From: Sphingomonas sp. CFBP 13720
GTDB lineage: Bacteria; Pseudomonadota; Alphaproteobacteria; Sphingomonadales; Sphingomonadaceae
Reading direction: 5' to 3'
Length of the DNA: 64,000 bases
Assembly (NCBI RefSeq): GCF_014842075.1
Contig: NZ_JACYVA010000003.1
Span: 372,001-436,000 of the forward strand
The notes beneath the pieces were generated by a model. The model did no database searches and was not told where the DNA came from. It saw only the letters and a program-made list of their open reading frames with translations. Made by a program: the position numbers and the translations under genes. Shown here in pieces: positions 1 through 7,907 of this stretch; position 1 is the first letter of the stretch; the number at the start of each line of letters is the position of its first letter.

Positions 1-142
1 CGTCCGTGCACCGATCGTCCGGTGCGACGTCGCGCAATGGAGTTTCCTCGGGATCTCGCTCGCCGGATTCAATGCGATCCTTTCGATCGCTGGTGCGTTA
101 ATCATCCTGAAGCTGGCGATACGGAAGCGGAGACGGCGATGA
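1..142 (+). CDS. dsbB: Disulfide bond formation protein DsbB, C-terminal fragment
   Basis: Only the last 46 codons lie in the window; the 5' part is off the left edge. The visible end reads RCDVAQWSFLGISLAGFNAI followed by a hydrophobic helix and a basic tail, which matches the last periplasmic loop and final membrane helix of DsbB. DsbB reoxidises the periplasmic oxidase DsbA using ubiquinone. The stop codon (TGA at 140-142) overlaps the next gene's ATG at 139 in an ATGA arrangement, so translation is probably coupled to coq7. The assignment rests on a short fragment. Confidence 0.75.
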   Translation, partial: VRAPIVRCDVAQWSFLGISLAGFNAILSIAGALIILKLAIRKRRRR

Positions 143-678
143 AGCGGTGGCGACCCGGCGATGCCCGGCCCGGCGGAGTGCGATCGATGATCCGCGTCGA
201 CCAGGCGGGTGAATATGGCGCGACGCGCATTTATGCCGGGCAACTGGCCGTGATGGGCGACCGTAGCCCGTTGTCCGCATCGATTCAGGGCATGGCGTTG
301 CAGGAGGCCGAGCACCGCGCCTATTTCGACGCGCTGATCGCCGAACGCGGCGTGCGGCCGACGCTGATCCAGCCGATCTGGGATGTCGCGGGCTTCGCGC
401 TGGGCGCGGTGACGGCGGCGATCGGACCGGAAGCGGCGATGGCGTGCACCGCGGCGGTCGAAACCGAAATCGATAAGCATTACGAAGACCAGCTGACCGA
501 ACTGGGCGACGACGACCCCGAACTGGGCGACGCGATCCGCCGGTTTCAAGCCGAGGAACTGGAACACAAGGAAGCGGCGCTGGCGCACGGCGCCGAACGT
601 GCCCCCGCCTATCCGCTGCTGGCGGGGGCGATCCGTGCCGGATGCCGGCTGGCGATCGAAGTATCGAAACGCATTTGA
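139..678 (+). CDS. coq7: Coq7-type demethoxyubiquinone hydroxylase
   Basis: This 179-residue protein is a di-iron hydroxylase of the Coq7 family, which adds the last ring hydroxyl in ubiquinone synthesis at the inner membrane. Iron-ligand motifs are visible in order: VDQAGEYGA near the N terminus, EAEHRAYF, VETEIDKHYED and EELEHKE. The length fits the short bacterial form. I chose the ATG at 139 because it overlaps the dsbB stop (ATGA) and lies just before the conserved domain; an in-frame ATG at 40 would only add unconserved sequence that reads through the dsbB gene. A COQ9-like partner is encoded at 50666-51352. Confidence 0.88.
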   Translation: MKRWRPGDARPGGVRSMIRVDQAGEYGATRIYAGQLAVMGDRSPLSASIQGMALQEAEHRAYFDALIAERGVRPTLIQPIWDVAGFALGAVTAAIGPEAAMACTAAVETEIDKHYEDQLTELGDDDPELGDAIRRFQAEELEHKEAALAHGAERAPAYPLLAGAIRAGCRLAIEVSKRI

Positions 679-712
679 GCCGTCCGGCGTTGTGCCGGCT
701 AGGGAGACGAAC

Positions 713-1117
713 ATGATCCGCTATCTTCTGGCCGGGGCCGCCACCATCGCCGCCTTCGCCGTTCCCGCGTTCAACGCGCCTGCCGATGCGCAGGTGCAGA
801 ACGGCACGCTGGTCATCTATGGCAATGACCGCTGTCCGACCAACGCGGACGGCGAGGAAATCGTCGTCTGCGTCCGTCGCAGCGAGCGCGAGCGGTTCCG
901 TATTCCCAAGGAACTGCGCGACGTCGAAGTGACCGCCGACAAGGAAAGTTGGGCGGTCCGTGCCGATTCCGCGCTGACCGCAGGTGCGACCGGCGTCGGA
1001 AGCTGCTCCACGGTCGGGGCGGGTGGCCAGTCGGGCTGTTTCGTCCAGCGGGCAAATACCGCGCGCGCCGAGTCGCGCGCACGCCGTGCCGAAGAAGCCG
1101 GCGTACCGCTGCCCTGA
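713..1117 (+). CDS. Small exported protein of unknown function
   Basis: This 134-residue protein begins with a Sec-type signal peptide ([20 protein letters not shown], with cleavage probably after ADA near residue 26). The mature part has two cysteine pairs (CPTNADGEEIVVC and CSTVGAGGQSGC), a charged ERFRIPKELRD stretch and an Arg/Ala-rich tail. An AGGGAG ribosome site lies 6 bases before the ATG. It follows coq7 by 34 bases and may be cotranscribed. No catalytic motif is visible. Paired cysteines in an exported protein would fit oxidation by the Dsb system encoded just upstream, but that is inference. Confidence 0.75.
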   Translation: MIRYLLAGAATIAAFAVPAFNAPADAQVQNGTLVIYGNDRCPTNADGEEIVVCVRRSERERFRIPKELRDVEVTADKESWAVRADSALTAGATGVGSCSTVGAGGQSGCFVQRANTARAESRARRAEEAGVPLP

Positions 1118-1236
1118 ATCGATCCGTCCCCTGAATCCGGTGTCGCGGCCGCGCGCCGGATCGGCTAGGAGCGCCGCGCCCTGCTCCTTCGTCGGGAACC
1201 GGGCCGGGCGCGAAGCTGTCATACTTGGACGCTACG

Positions 1237-1258
1237 CCCCGTTATCGTTCTGACGGGG
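1237..1258 (+). promoter_or_regulatory. Hairpin sequestering the ribosome site of the PiT gene
   Basis: CCCCGT (1237-1242) can pair with ACGGGG (1253-1258) around a 10-base loop. The 3' arm contains the GGGGAA Shine-Dalgarno sequence that serves the ATG at 1267, so the fold would hide the ribosome site. Six GC-rich pairs is a modest stem and could be chance at this GC content. Confidence 0.3.
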
Positions 1259-1266
1259 AATTTACG

Positions 1267-2877
1267 ATGACGAGCGCAGCGCTGGAGCGGGATCACCGCC
1301 CCGGCCCGAAACTGGACGACGGGCTTGGACGCGCGGGAACCGCCGGATTCGCCGCCGCGATCGTTGTCACGATCGGCTATGTCGTGTTCAACGTGTGGCG
1401 CGATGCGGCGGCGGCAAGCGTCGATCCATTGACGCTGTTGCCGTTCCTGCTGCTGTTGCTGGCGCTGGTGATCGCGCTGGGGTTCGAATTCGTCAACGGA
1501 TTCCACGATACCGCCAACGCGGTCGCGACCGTCATCTACACTAATTCGATGCCCGCCAACGTCGCGGTGGTCTGGTCGGGTTTCTTCAACTTCCTCGGCG
1601 TGCTGTTGTCGACCGGCGCGGTGGCGTTCGGCATCATCTCGCTGCTGCCGATCGAACTGATCCTTCAGGTCGGATCGTCGTCGGGCTTTGCGATGGTGTT
1701 CGCGCTGCTGATCGCGGCGATCCTGTGGAACCTGGCGACGTGGCGTCTGGGAATCCCGTCGTCCAGCTCGCACACGCTGATCGGGTCGATCATCGGCGTC
1801 GGCGTGGCGAATGCGATCATGCAGGGGCGCAGCGGATCGGCGGGCGTCGACTGGGGCAAGGCGAGCGAGATCGGGCAGGCGTTGCTGGTATCGCCGCTGA
1901 TCGGATTCGGGCTGGCCGCGCTGTTGTTCCTTGCGATGAAGGTGCTGATCCGCAACCGTACGCTGTACGAGGCCCCGGTCGGCGACACGCCGCCGCCCTT
2001 ATGGATCCGGTCGCTGCTGATCTTTACCTGCACCGGCGTCAGCTTTGCGCACGGTTCGAACGACGGACAGAAAGGCATGGGCCTCATCATGCTGATCCTG
2101 ATCGGCACGGTGCCGACCGCCTATGCACTCAACCGCGCGGTGCCGGCGCAGTACGAGGCGCAGTTCGCCGCCAACAGCACCGCCGCCGCACGCGTGCTGA
2201 CGCCGCGCGCCCCCCCGGTGCCCGTGATCGACGAGGCGACGGCGCGCGCGCGCACGGAACGCTATATCGGCGAACACCTGCTGACCCCCGGGACGGTCCC
2301 GGCGATCGCCACGCTGATCGGTACGATCGACCGTCAGGTGCGCGAGTACGGCACGCTGGCCAAGGTGCCCGCCGCCGCGAGCGAGAACATGCGCAACGAC
2401 ATGTATCTGACGTCGGAAGCGATCAAGCGGCTGGGCAAGGAACCGTCGCTGGCGCTGTCGGATGCCGATGCTACAGTGCTGACCGAATATCGCGGGTCGC
2501 TGGATGCCGGCACGCGCTTCATTCCATTGTGGGTGAAGGTCGCGGTGGCGTTGGCGCTGGGGCTTGGTACGATGGTCGGATGGAAACGGATTGTCGTCAC
2601 GGTCGGCGAAAAGATCGGCAAGACCCATTTGACCTATGCGCAGGGCGCATCGGCCGAACTGGTGGCGATGGCCACGATCTTCGGCGCGGACACCATGGGT
2701 CTGCCGGTGTCGACCACGCACGTCCTGTCGTCGGGCGTGGCGGGGACGATGGCGGCCAACCGGTCGGGGTTGCAGTTGGCGACGGTGCGCAACCTGTTGA
2801 TGGCGTGGGTGCTGACGCTGCCGGTATCGGTGCTTCTGTCGGGATCGCTGTACATGCTGCTCAACCGGATCTTCTGA
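1267..2877 (+). CDS. pit: PiT-family inorganic phosphate transporter
   Basis: A 536-residue polytopic inner-membrane protein of the PiT family, which imports phosphate (as metal-phosphate) with protons or cations. The two family signatures are present as an inverted pair: GFEFVNGFHDTANAVAT in the N-terminal half and FAHGSNDGQKGMG in the middle, with GADTMGLPVSTTHVLSSG near the C terminus. A hydrophilic loop of about 150 residues separates the two membrane halves, longer than in minimal PiT proteins. The ATG at 1267 has a good GGGGAA site; an upstream in-frame start at 1225 lacks one. It appears to be a single gene or to pair with the membrane protein just downstream. Confidence 0.9.
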   Translation: MTSAALERDHRPGPKLDDGLGRAGTAGFAAAIVVTIGYVVFNVWRDAAAASVDPLTLLPFLLLLLALVIALGFEFVNGFHDTANAVATVIYTNSMPANVAVVWSGFFNFLGVLLSTGAVAFGIISLLPIELILQVGSSSGFAMVFALLIAAILWNLATWRLGIPSSSSHTLIGSIIGVGVANAIMQGRSGSAGVDWGKASEIGQALLVSPLIGFGLAALLFLAMKVLIRNRTLYEAPVGDTPPPLWIRSLLIFTCTGVSFAHGSNDGQKGMGLIMLILIGTVPTAYALNRAVPAQYEAQFAANSTAAARVLTPRAPPVPVIDEATARARTERYIGEHLLTPGTVPAIATLIGTIDRQVREYGTLAKVPAAASENMRNDMYLTSEAIKRLGKEPSLALSDADATVLTEYRGSLDAGTRFIPLWVKVAVALALGLGTMVGWKRIVVTVGEKIGKTHLTYAQGASAELVAMATIFGADTMGLPVSTTHVLSSGVAGTMAANRSGLQLATVRNLLMAWVLTLPVSVLLSGSLYMLLNRIF

Positions 2878-2914
2878 TTTGGTGGCGACGACCCCGCCCG
2901 ATGCGGGCGGTACG

Positions 2915-4366
2915 ATGACCGGGCCGGTAAAGCTGCGACACGATCGCGTGGCGTGGCTGATCCTCGCGCTCGTATGGTTTTCGTGTGCGTGGTTCGGATC
3001 GTGGGAGTTCAATCCCAATAATGCGGTGCGCATGTTCGCCACGCTGTCGCTGGTCGAGGACGGCGACGCGACAATCGACGAATTCGCGCCGCTGACGATC
3101 GACAAGGCAAAGTTCGGCGACCATTATTATTCGGACAAGGCACCGGGCATCACGTTGTTGTCGGTGCCGGTCGTCGCCGCCGCCGACGTGGTGTCGGGGC
3201 AATCGTCGCATGATTTCATCCCCGGTTTCGAGAATCGCGAATTCAACCGGTTTCTGAAAATCCGCATCCGGCTGGTCGCGGCACTGGTCTGCGCGCTGTT
3301 CAGCGCAATCGCGGCGATGTTGCTGTACGATCTGGTCGCGCGGATGACGCGCAGCGTGGATGCCGGGGTGGTCACAGCACTGTCCTATGCGCTCGGCACC
3401 ACGATCTGGGGATGGTCGACGACGATCTTCGGCCATGCCGTCGTCGCGGCGCTGCTGGTGGTCGCGACATGGGCGGTGTGGCGGGGCACCGGCGGTGGTC
3501 GCGTTCCCCGACGCTATCCGCTGATCGCCGGACTGGCACTGGGGCTGGCGGTACTGGTCGAGCATTCCGCGCTGATTGCCGGCGCACCGGTCGCCGGTCT
3601 GGCATGGTGGCGGACGCGCGGCGTGTCGCCCGGCGAACGCGGCCGGATCGTTGCCGTCGCGCTGGCGGCGGGCATGGTGTCGCTGGTCGCGCTGCTTGGC
3701 TATAACCTGCTGGCGTTCGGGACGCCGTTCCGCCTCGGCTATTCGGGCGTGACCGATTTCGCGGGGATGCAGCAGGGGCTGTTCGGGCTGACCTATCCCA
3801 AGCCGGTCGTCCTATACGAACTGGTGTTCGGCGAGCGTCGCGGAATCTTGTGGGTCGCGCCGATCCTGATCGTCGCACCGTTCGGACTGGCGGCGATGAT
3901 CCGGTCGCCGTCGATGCGGGCAATGGGCTGGTTCGCGGTGATCGCCGCCGTGCTACCGTTCTGCATCAACGCATCCTATTATTACTGGGACGGCGGCAAC
4001 GCCACCGGCCCGCGTCACGCGGTGCCGGCGATCGGGTTCCTCGCGATCGGCATCGGCGTGTTCTGGGCGCAGGCGACACGCTGGTCCCGCGTCGCGACGG
4101 CGGCGTTGCTGGCAGGGTCGATCACGATCAACATGGTCATCGCCAGCGCAGAGATCACCGCGCCGGGGGGCGAGCCGCAGGCGCTGCGCAAGGCGGTGAT
4201 CGCCGACCGGTTCGCGCCCGGATATCTTCGCACGGTCGCCGACGAATGGTGGGGATATACGCCGTGGCAGGGGCTGGCGATCTGGGCGGTCGTTGCCGGG
4301 CTATTGGCCGGGCTGATGCTGTTGGCGACATGGCGGGCACAGGTGCGGACGCCGACGCGATCCTGA
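2915..4366 (+). CDS. Polytopic membrane protein, possibly GT-C glycosyltransferase-like
   Basis: This protein of about 483 residues has roughly ten hydrophobic segments and a conserved-looking first periplasmic loop: WEFNPNNAVRMFA, LVEDGDATIDEFAP and HYYSDKAPGITLL. Acidic residues in the first loop after a first transmembrane helix are typical of GT-C enzymes using polyprenyl-linked sugars, but I do not recognise a specific family, so function is open. The start is uncertain: the ATG at 2915 is used here, while a GTG at 2882 almost abutting the PiT stop is possible. The gene is probably cotranscribed with the PiT gene. Confidence 0.7.
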   Translation: MTGPVKLRHDRVAWLILALVWFSCAWFGSWEFNPNNAVRMFATLSLVEDGDATIDEFAPLTIDKAKFGDHYYSDKAPGITLLSVPVVAAADVVSGQSSHDFIPGFENREFNRFLKIRIRLVAALVCALFSAIAAMLLYDLVARMTRSVDAGVVTALSYALGTTIWGWSTTIFGHAVVAALLVVATWAVWRGTGGGRVPRRYPLIAGLALGLAVLVEHSALIAGAPVAGLAWWRTRGVSPGERGRIVAVALAAGMVSLVALLGYNLLAFGTPFRLGYSGVTDFAGMQQGLFGLTYPKPVVLYELVFGERRGILWVAPILIVAPFGLAAMIRSPSMRAMGWFAVIAAVLPFCINASYYYWDGGNATGPRHAVPAIGFLAIGIGVFWAQATRWSRVATAALLAGSITINMVIASAEITAPGGEPQALRKAVIADRFAPGYLRTVADEWWGYTPWQGLAIWAVVAGLLAGLMLLATWRAQVRTPTRS

Positions 4367-4407
4367 CGCCCGCCTGCGTCGCCCGGTCGCTTTTCCCTGC
4401 GCTCCCA

Positions 4408-4445
4408 TGGACTTGGACGGCCCGGGAACATATATTGAACATATG
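4408..4445 (+). promoter_or_regulatory. LexA (SOS) box overlapping the promoter of the radical SAM gene
   Basis: GAAC (4426-4429), seven bases, then GAAC (4437-4440) is a perfect match to the alphaproteobacterial LexA site GTTC-N7-GTTC read from the other strand. It overlaps a -10-like TATATT (4431-4436), with TGGACT (4408-4413, four of six matches to TTGACA) 17 bases upstream. Counting from that -10, the predicted transcription start falls on the A of the ATG at 4443, implying a leaderless message that bound LexA would block. The operator match is direct; promoter and leaderless start are inference. Confidence 0.7.
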
Positions 4446-5690
4446 GCGCAACTGGACACCCGCGAGAAACTGGCGATCCTTGCGGACGCCGCGAAATATG
4501 ATGCGTCCTGCGCGTCGTCGGGAACGGCGAAGCGCAATTCGCGCGACGGCAAGGGGATCGGATCGACCGAGGGCATGGGCATCTGCCACGCTTATGCCCC
4601 CGACGGGCGCTGTATCTCGCTGCTCAAGATCCTGCTGACCAACAGCTGCATCTTCGACTGTCACTATTGCATCAACCGCAAAAGCTCGAACGTCCGCCGC
4701 GCGCGCTTTACCGCGCAGGAAGTCGTCGCGCTGACGCTCAGCTTCTATCGCCGCAATTATATCGAGGGGCTGTTCCTGTCGTCGGGGATTATCGGATCGT
4801 CGAACTATACGATGGAACAGATGGTGGAAGTCGCGCGGTCGCTGCGCGAGGATCATCATTTCCGGGGCTATATCCACCTGAAGACGATCCCCGATGCAGA
4901 TCCCGAACTGGTGCGGCAGGCGGGGGTCCATGCCGATCGCGTGTCGATCAACGTCGAACTGCCGACCGCGAGCGGCCTGAAGCGGCTGGCGCCCGAGAAG
5001 TCCGAAGCGCGGATCGAAGGCGCGATGGGCGCGATGCGCGAATCGATCGAGGACGGGCGCGATGCGAAGCGCCGGTATCGCTCCGCCCCCAAATTTGCGC
5101 CGGCGGGCCAATCGACGCAGATGATCGTCGGTGCGGATGCCGCGACCGACCGCGATATCGTGGGCAAGGCGGCGACGCTGTACGACCGGTTCGGATTGCG
5201 CCGCGTCTATTATTCCGCGTTTAGCCCGATCCCGGAAGCGTCGGCGGTGCTGCCATTGCAACGCCCGCCGTTGATGCGCGAACATCGCCTGTACCAATCG
5301 GACTGGCTGATGCGCTTCTATGGCTATCAGCCCGGAGAGGTGCGCGCGGCGGCCGACGACGCGACCGGCATGCTGCCGCTGGATATCGATCCGAAACTTG
5401 CCTGGGCGCTGAAATTCCGCGACCGCTTTCCGGTCGACGTCAATCTTGCGCCGCGCGAGATGTTGTTGCGCGTACCCGGGCTGGGGGTGAAGGCGGTGCA
5501 GTCAATCCTGTCCGCGCGACGCTGGCGGCGGCTGACGCTGGCCGATGTCGGGCGGCTGACGGTGTCGATCGCCAAGCTGCGCCCGTTCCTGATCGCGGCC
5601 GACTGGCGCCCGGTGGTGTTGTCCGACCGCGCCGAACTGCGCCCGATCGTTGCGCCGAAGCGCGAGCAGCTGGAACTGTTCGCCGCCTGA
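4443..5690 (+). CDS. Putative DNA modification/repair radical SAM protein
   Basis: A 415-residue radical SAM enzyme of the family usually found with UdgX/DUF4130 proteins. The 4Fe-4S motif is C69-x3-C73-x2-C76 (NSCIFDCHYC), preceded by an N-terminal segment with DAAKYDASCASSGT and GIGSTEGMGICHAY. A helix-hairpin-helix-like segment at about 343-355 (RVPGLGVKAVQSIL) suggests DNA binding. Its substrate is not established. I chose the ATG at 4443 because the LexA box ends three bases before it; the in-frame ATG at 4407 would lie upstream of the operator. No Shine-Dalgarno sequence precedes 4443, consistent with leaderless translation. The partner udgX gene follows after a structured gap and a hemerythrin gene. 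Confidence 0.85.
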   Translation: MAQLDTREKLAILADAAKYDASCASSGTAKRNSRDGKGIGSTEGMGICHAYAPDGRCISLLKILLTNSCIFDCHYCINRKSSNVRRARFTAQEVVALTLSFYRRNYIEGLFLSSGIIGSSNYTMEQMVEVARSLREDHHFRGYIHLKTIPDADPELVRQAGVHADRVSINVELPTASGLKRLAPEKSEARIEGAMGAMRESIEDGRDAKRRYRSAPKFAPAGQSTQMIVGADAATDRDIVGKAATLYDRFGLRRVYYSAFSPIPEASAVLPLQRPPLMREHRLYQSDWLMRFYGYQPGEVRAAADDATGMLPLDIDPKLAWALKFRDRFPVDVNLAPREMLLRVPGLGVKAVQSILSARRWRRLTLADVGRLTVSIAKLRPFLIAADWRPVVLSDRAELRPIVAPKREQLELFAA

Positions 5691-5715
5691 CGCGACCGGG
5701 CGTTCATTAGAACTA

Positions 5716-5796
5716 CTCTTTTCTCCGCGCCTTCGCGTAGGCCATTCCTGTTTTGTCGAAAAGAGGGTTTCACGCTAAGGCGCGGAGACGCGAAGG
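5716..5796. repeat. Intergenic element with three competing inverted repeats
   Basis: Three perfect arm pairs overlap here: CTCTTTTC (5716-5723) with GAAAAGAG (5758-5765), CTCCGCGCCTT (5723-5733) with AAGGCGCGGAG (5777-5787), and CCTTCGCGT (5730-5738) with ACGCGAAGG (5788-5796). They share bases or cross, so they cannot all form together. The element lies between the SOS-controlled radical SAM gene and the hemerythrin-udgX pair, and could be a terminator, an attenuator or a dispersed intergenic repeat. Confidence 0.55.
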
Positions 5797-5944
5797 GGTT
5801 GCGTCTGTGACAGGCGTATCTTGTACGAATGCGGGTTAAGGAAAAATGTTGCGCTGATCTGCTGGCCGTCTGCAAACCGCTCGCAGGTGAAACCTTGCCG
5901 CGTCTTCGCCGGTTGCTCCCCTCAGTCGAAACGAGGAACGAACC

Positions 5945-6421
5945 ATGGCCGATGCGCGAATCTATGCCGACCTGAAAGCGGATCACGACCGTCACCGCGC
6001 CCTGCTCCGCCAGATCGGCGATGCGAGCGGGGACGAGCGCGCCACGCTGTTCGAAACCTTCCGCATCGAAGTGTCGGCACATGCTGCCGCCGAGGAGGAA
6101 GCGTTGTACGCGACGATGCTGGCCAACCCCGATCTGCGCGACGAGGCGCGGCATTCGGTGTCCGAGCACAAGGAGATCGACGATTATCTGGGCGAGATCG
6201 CCGGGCTGGACGTCGGCGGCAACGAATGGAATGAACGTTTCGCGGCGATGCGCCATCGGTACGAGCATCATATCGATGAGGAAGAGGAAGAGATGTTTCC
6301 CGCCGCCGCGCAGGAACTGAGCGATGCGGAGGAAGCGCGCATCGCTGCGGTGTTCGAGGATCGCAAGCCCAAGGAGCATGCGATCGCCGCCGCCACGCCG
6401 CCGGGCGACGATCGCGACTGA
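5945..6421 (+). CDS. Hemerythrin (HHE) domain protein
   Basis: A 158-residue cytosolic four-helix protein with the HHE pattern of a non-haem di-iron site: H14 (ADHDRH), H46 with E50 (SAHAAAEE), H70 and H75 (RHSVSEH), and H104 to H109 with nearby acidic residues (HRYEHHIDEEEEE). Such domains bind oxygen or nitric oxide, or store and sense iron. A GAGGA site precedes the ATG by 7 bases. Its TGA overlaps the udgX ATG (TGATG at 6419-6423), so the two proteins are almost certainly made together. Pairing with a uracil-DNA glycosylase is unusual and suggests a role near DNA damage by iron or reactive species, which is inference. Confidence 0.85.
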   Translation: MADARIYADLKADHDRHRALLRQIGDASGDERATLFETFRIEVSAHAAAEEEALYATMLANPDLRDEARHSVSEHKEIDDYLGEIAGLDVGGNEWNERFAAMRHRYEHHIDEEEEEMFPAAAQELSDAEEARIAAVFEDRKPKEHAIAAATPPGDDRD

Positions 6422-7803
6422 TGCGCGTCGCCACGCTGGCTGCGGACGATGACTTCGAAGGCTGGCGGGACGCGGCGCGTAGCCTGATCGCCGAACGGGT
6501 GCCGGCCGCCGATGTCGTGTGGCAGGTCGGGCAGCAGCCGACCGACCTGTTCGGCGACGAGGCGATACTGGATACCGGCGCGCCCGCATTCCGCGTTCCG
6601 CGCGGGTTCGTCGACCTTGCCAAGACCGTCGTGCTGCATGCCGATCCGTCTCGGTTCGCGCTGCTGTACGCGATGCTGGAACGGTTGATCGTGCAGCCGC
6701 GACTGATCGACGACAAGGCCGACCCGGCGCTCCGACGGCTGGAGGAAATGGCCAAGGCAGTGCGTCGCGACGTGCACAAGATGCGCGCGTTCCTGCGCTT
6801 TCGCGAGGTGCCGGAGGGCGAGACGACGCGCTTCGTCGCGTGGTTCGAGCCCGATCATCATATCGTCCGGGCCAATGCACCGTTCTTCGTCGATCGCTTC
6901 GGCTCGATGCGCTGGTCGATCCTGACGCCGGACGTGTCGCTGTTCTGGGACGGCGCGACGCTGAGCGAAGGTCCGGGGGCGACCAAGGCGGATGCGCCCG
7001 ACGGTGACCCAGTCGAGGACGTGTGGAAGACCTATTACGCATCGATCTTTAATCCCGCTCGGCTGAAACCCGGCGCGATGCTGAAGGAGATGCCGCGCAA
7101 ATACTGGAAGAACATGCCCGAAACCGCGCTGGTCCCGGCGCTGATCGCGGGCGCACAGGCGCGGGAGGCGCAGATGATCGAACAGTCAAGGGCCGCGCCG
7201 TTGGGTGGCAACAGCGACGGCGCGTGGGCGGCGTTGCGCGACGAGGCGTCGGCGTGCCGCCGCTGTCCGCTATGGCAACCGGCAACGCAGACCGTCTTCG
7301 GCGAAGGGCCGGTCGATGCGGAAATGATGGTGGTCGGCGAACAGCCCGGCGATCAGGAGGATCTGGCGGGGCGGCCGTTCGTCGGCCCGGCGGGACAGGT
7401 GTTCGACCGGGCGATGGCAGCGGCGGAAATCGACCGGACGCGGGTATACGTCACCAATGCCGTCAAACACTTCAAGTTCGAACCGCGCGGCAAGCGGCGC
7501 ATCCATTCGAAGCCGGTCGCCGGAGAGATCGATGCATGCCGGTGGTGGATCGAACACGAACGCGGCATCATCCGCCCGAAGATGACGATCGCGCTGGGCG
7601 CGACGGCGGCACGATCGCTGCTCGGCCGCACCGTCACGATCGTGCGCGAGCGCGGACGGGTGGTGCCGCTGGCCGATGGCGGGGCGGGATGGATCACGGT
7701 GCACCCCAGCTACCTGCTGCGTCTGCCCGACAAGGCGCAGGCGGAAGACGAGTTCGCCCGGTTCGTCGAGGATTTGCGGCAGGCGGCGGCACAGATCGCC
7801 TGA
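6421..7803 (+). CDS. udgX: Fused DUF4130 / UdgX-family uracil-DNA glycosylase
   Basis: A 460-residue two-domain protein. Residues about 1-235 match the DUF4130 'DNA metabolism' domain (KMRAFLRFREV, FEPDHHIV, WKTYYASIFNPARLK). Residues about 255-460 are a UdgX domain with four cysteines for the 4Fe-4S cluster, motif GEQPGDQED at 306-314, and the diagnostic loop KRRIHSKP with H362. In mycobacterial UdgX the equivalent histidine attacks the deoxyribose and leaves a covalent protein-DNA adduct after uracil removal. The C-terminal HPSYLLR motif is also present. Partner genes are the overlapping hemerythrin gene and the LexA-controlled radical SAM gene upstream. Confidence 0.9.
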   Translation: MRVATLAADDDFEGWRDAARSLIAERVPAADVVWQVGQQPTDLFGDEAILDTGAPAFRVPRGFVDLAKTVVLHADPSRFALLYAMLERLIVQPRLIDDKADPALRRLEEMAKAVRRDVHKMRAFLRFREVPEGETTRFVAWFEPDHHIVRANAPFFVDRFGSMRWSILTPDVSLFWDGATLSEGPGATKADAPDGDPVEDVWKTYYASIFNPARLKPGAMLKEMPRKYWKNMPETALVPALIAGAQAREAQMIEQSRAAPLGGNSDGAWAALRDEASACRRCPLWQPATQTVFGEGPVDAEMMVVGEQPGDQEDLAGRPFVGPAGQVFDRAMAAAEIDRTRVYVTNAVKHFKFEPRGKRRIHSKPVAGEIDACRWWIEHERGIIRPKMTIALGATAARSLLGRTVTIVRERGRVVPLADGGAGWITVHPSYLLRLPDKAQAEDEFARFVEDLRQAAAQIA

Positions 7804-7890
7804 CCATCGGAAGCAGTCGGCCGGTCGTTGCACCGGGACCGGCAGCCATCGATCGATCCGGTACGGACGGCGGCTACCGTGCACCGCCAA

Positions 7891-7907
7891 AGCGGCGTTC
7901 CGCCGCT
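7891..7907. terminator. Hairpin between convergent udgX and M24 peptidase genes
   Basis: AGCGGCG (7891-7897) pairs perfectly with CGCCGCT (7901-7907) around a 3-base loop. It lies between the convergent ends of udgX and the peptidase gene and overlaps the peptidase stop codon. There is no T-tract, so it may only aid termination. Confidence 0.4.

Noticed and set aside
98..1222. A 374-codon minus-strand frame across coq7 and the exported protein
   Set aside because: Low-complexity Arg/Pro translation opposite two supported genes; no domain or ribosome site.
4407..4442. The ATG at 4407 as start of the radical SAM gene
   Set aside because: It would put the start upstream of the LexA box and promoter; the added residues are unconserved.
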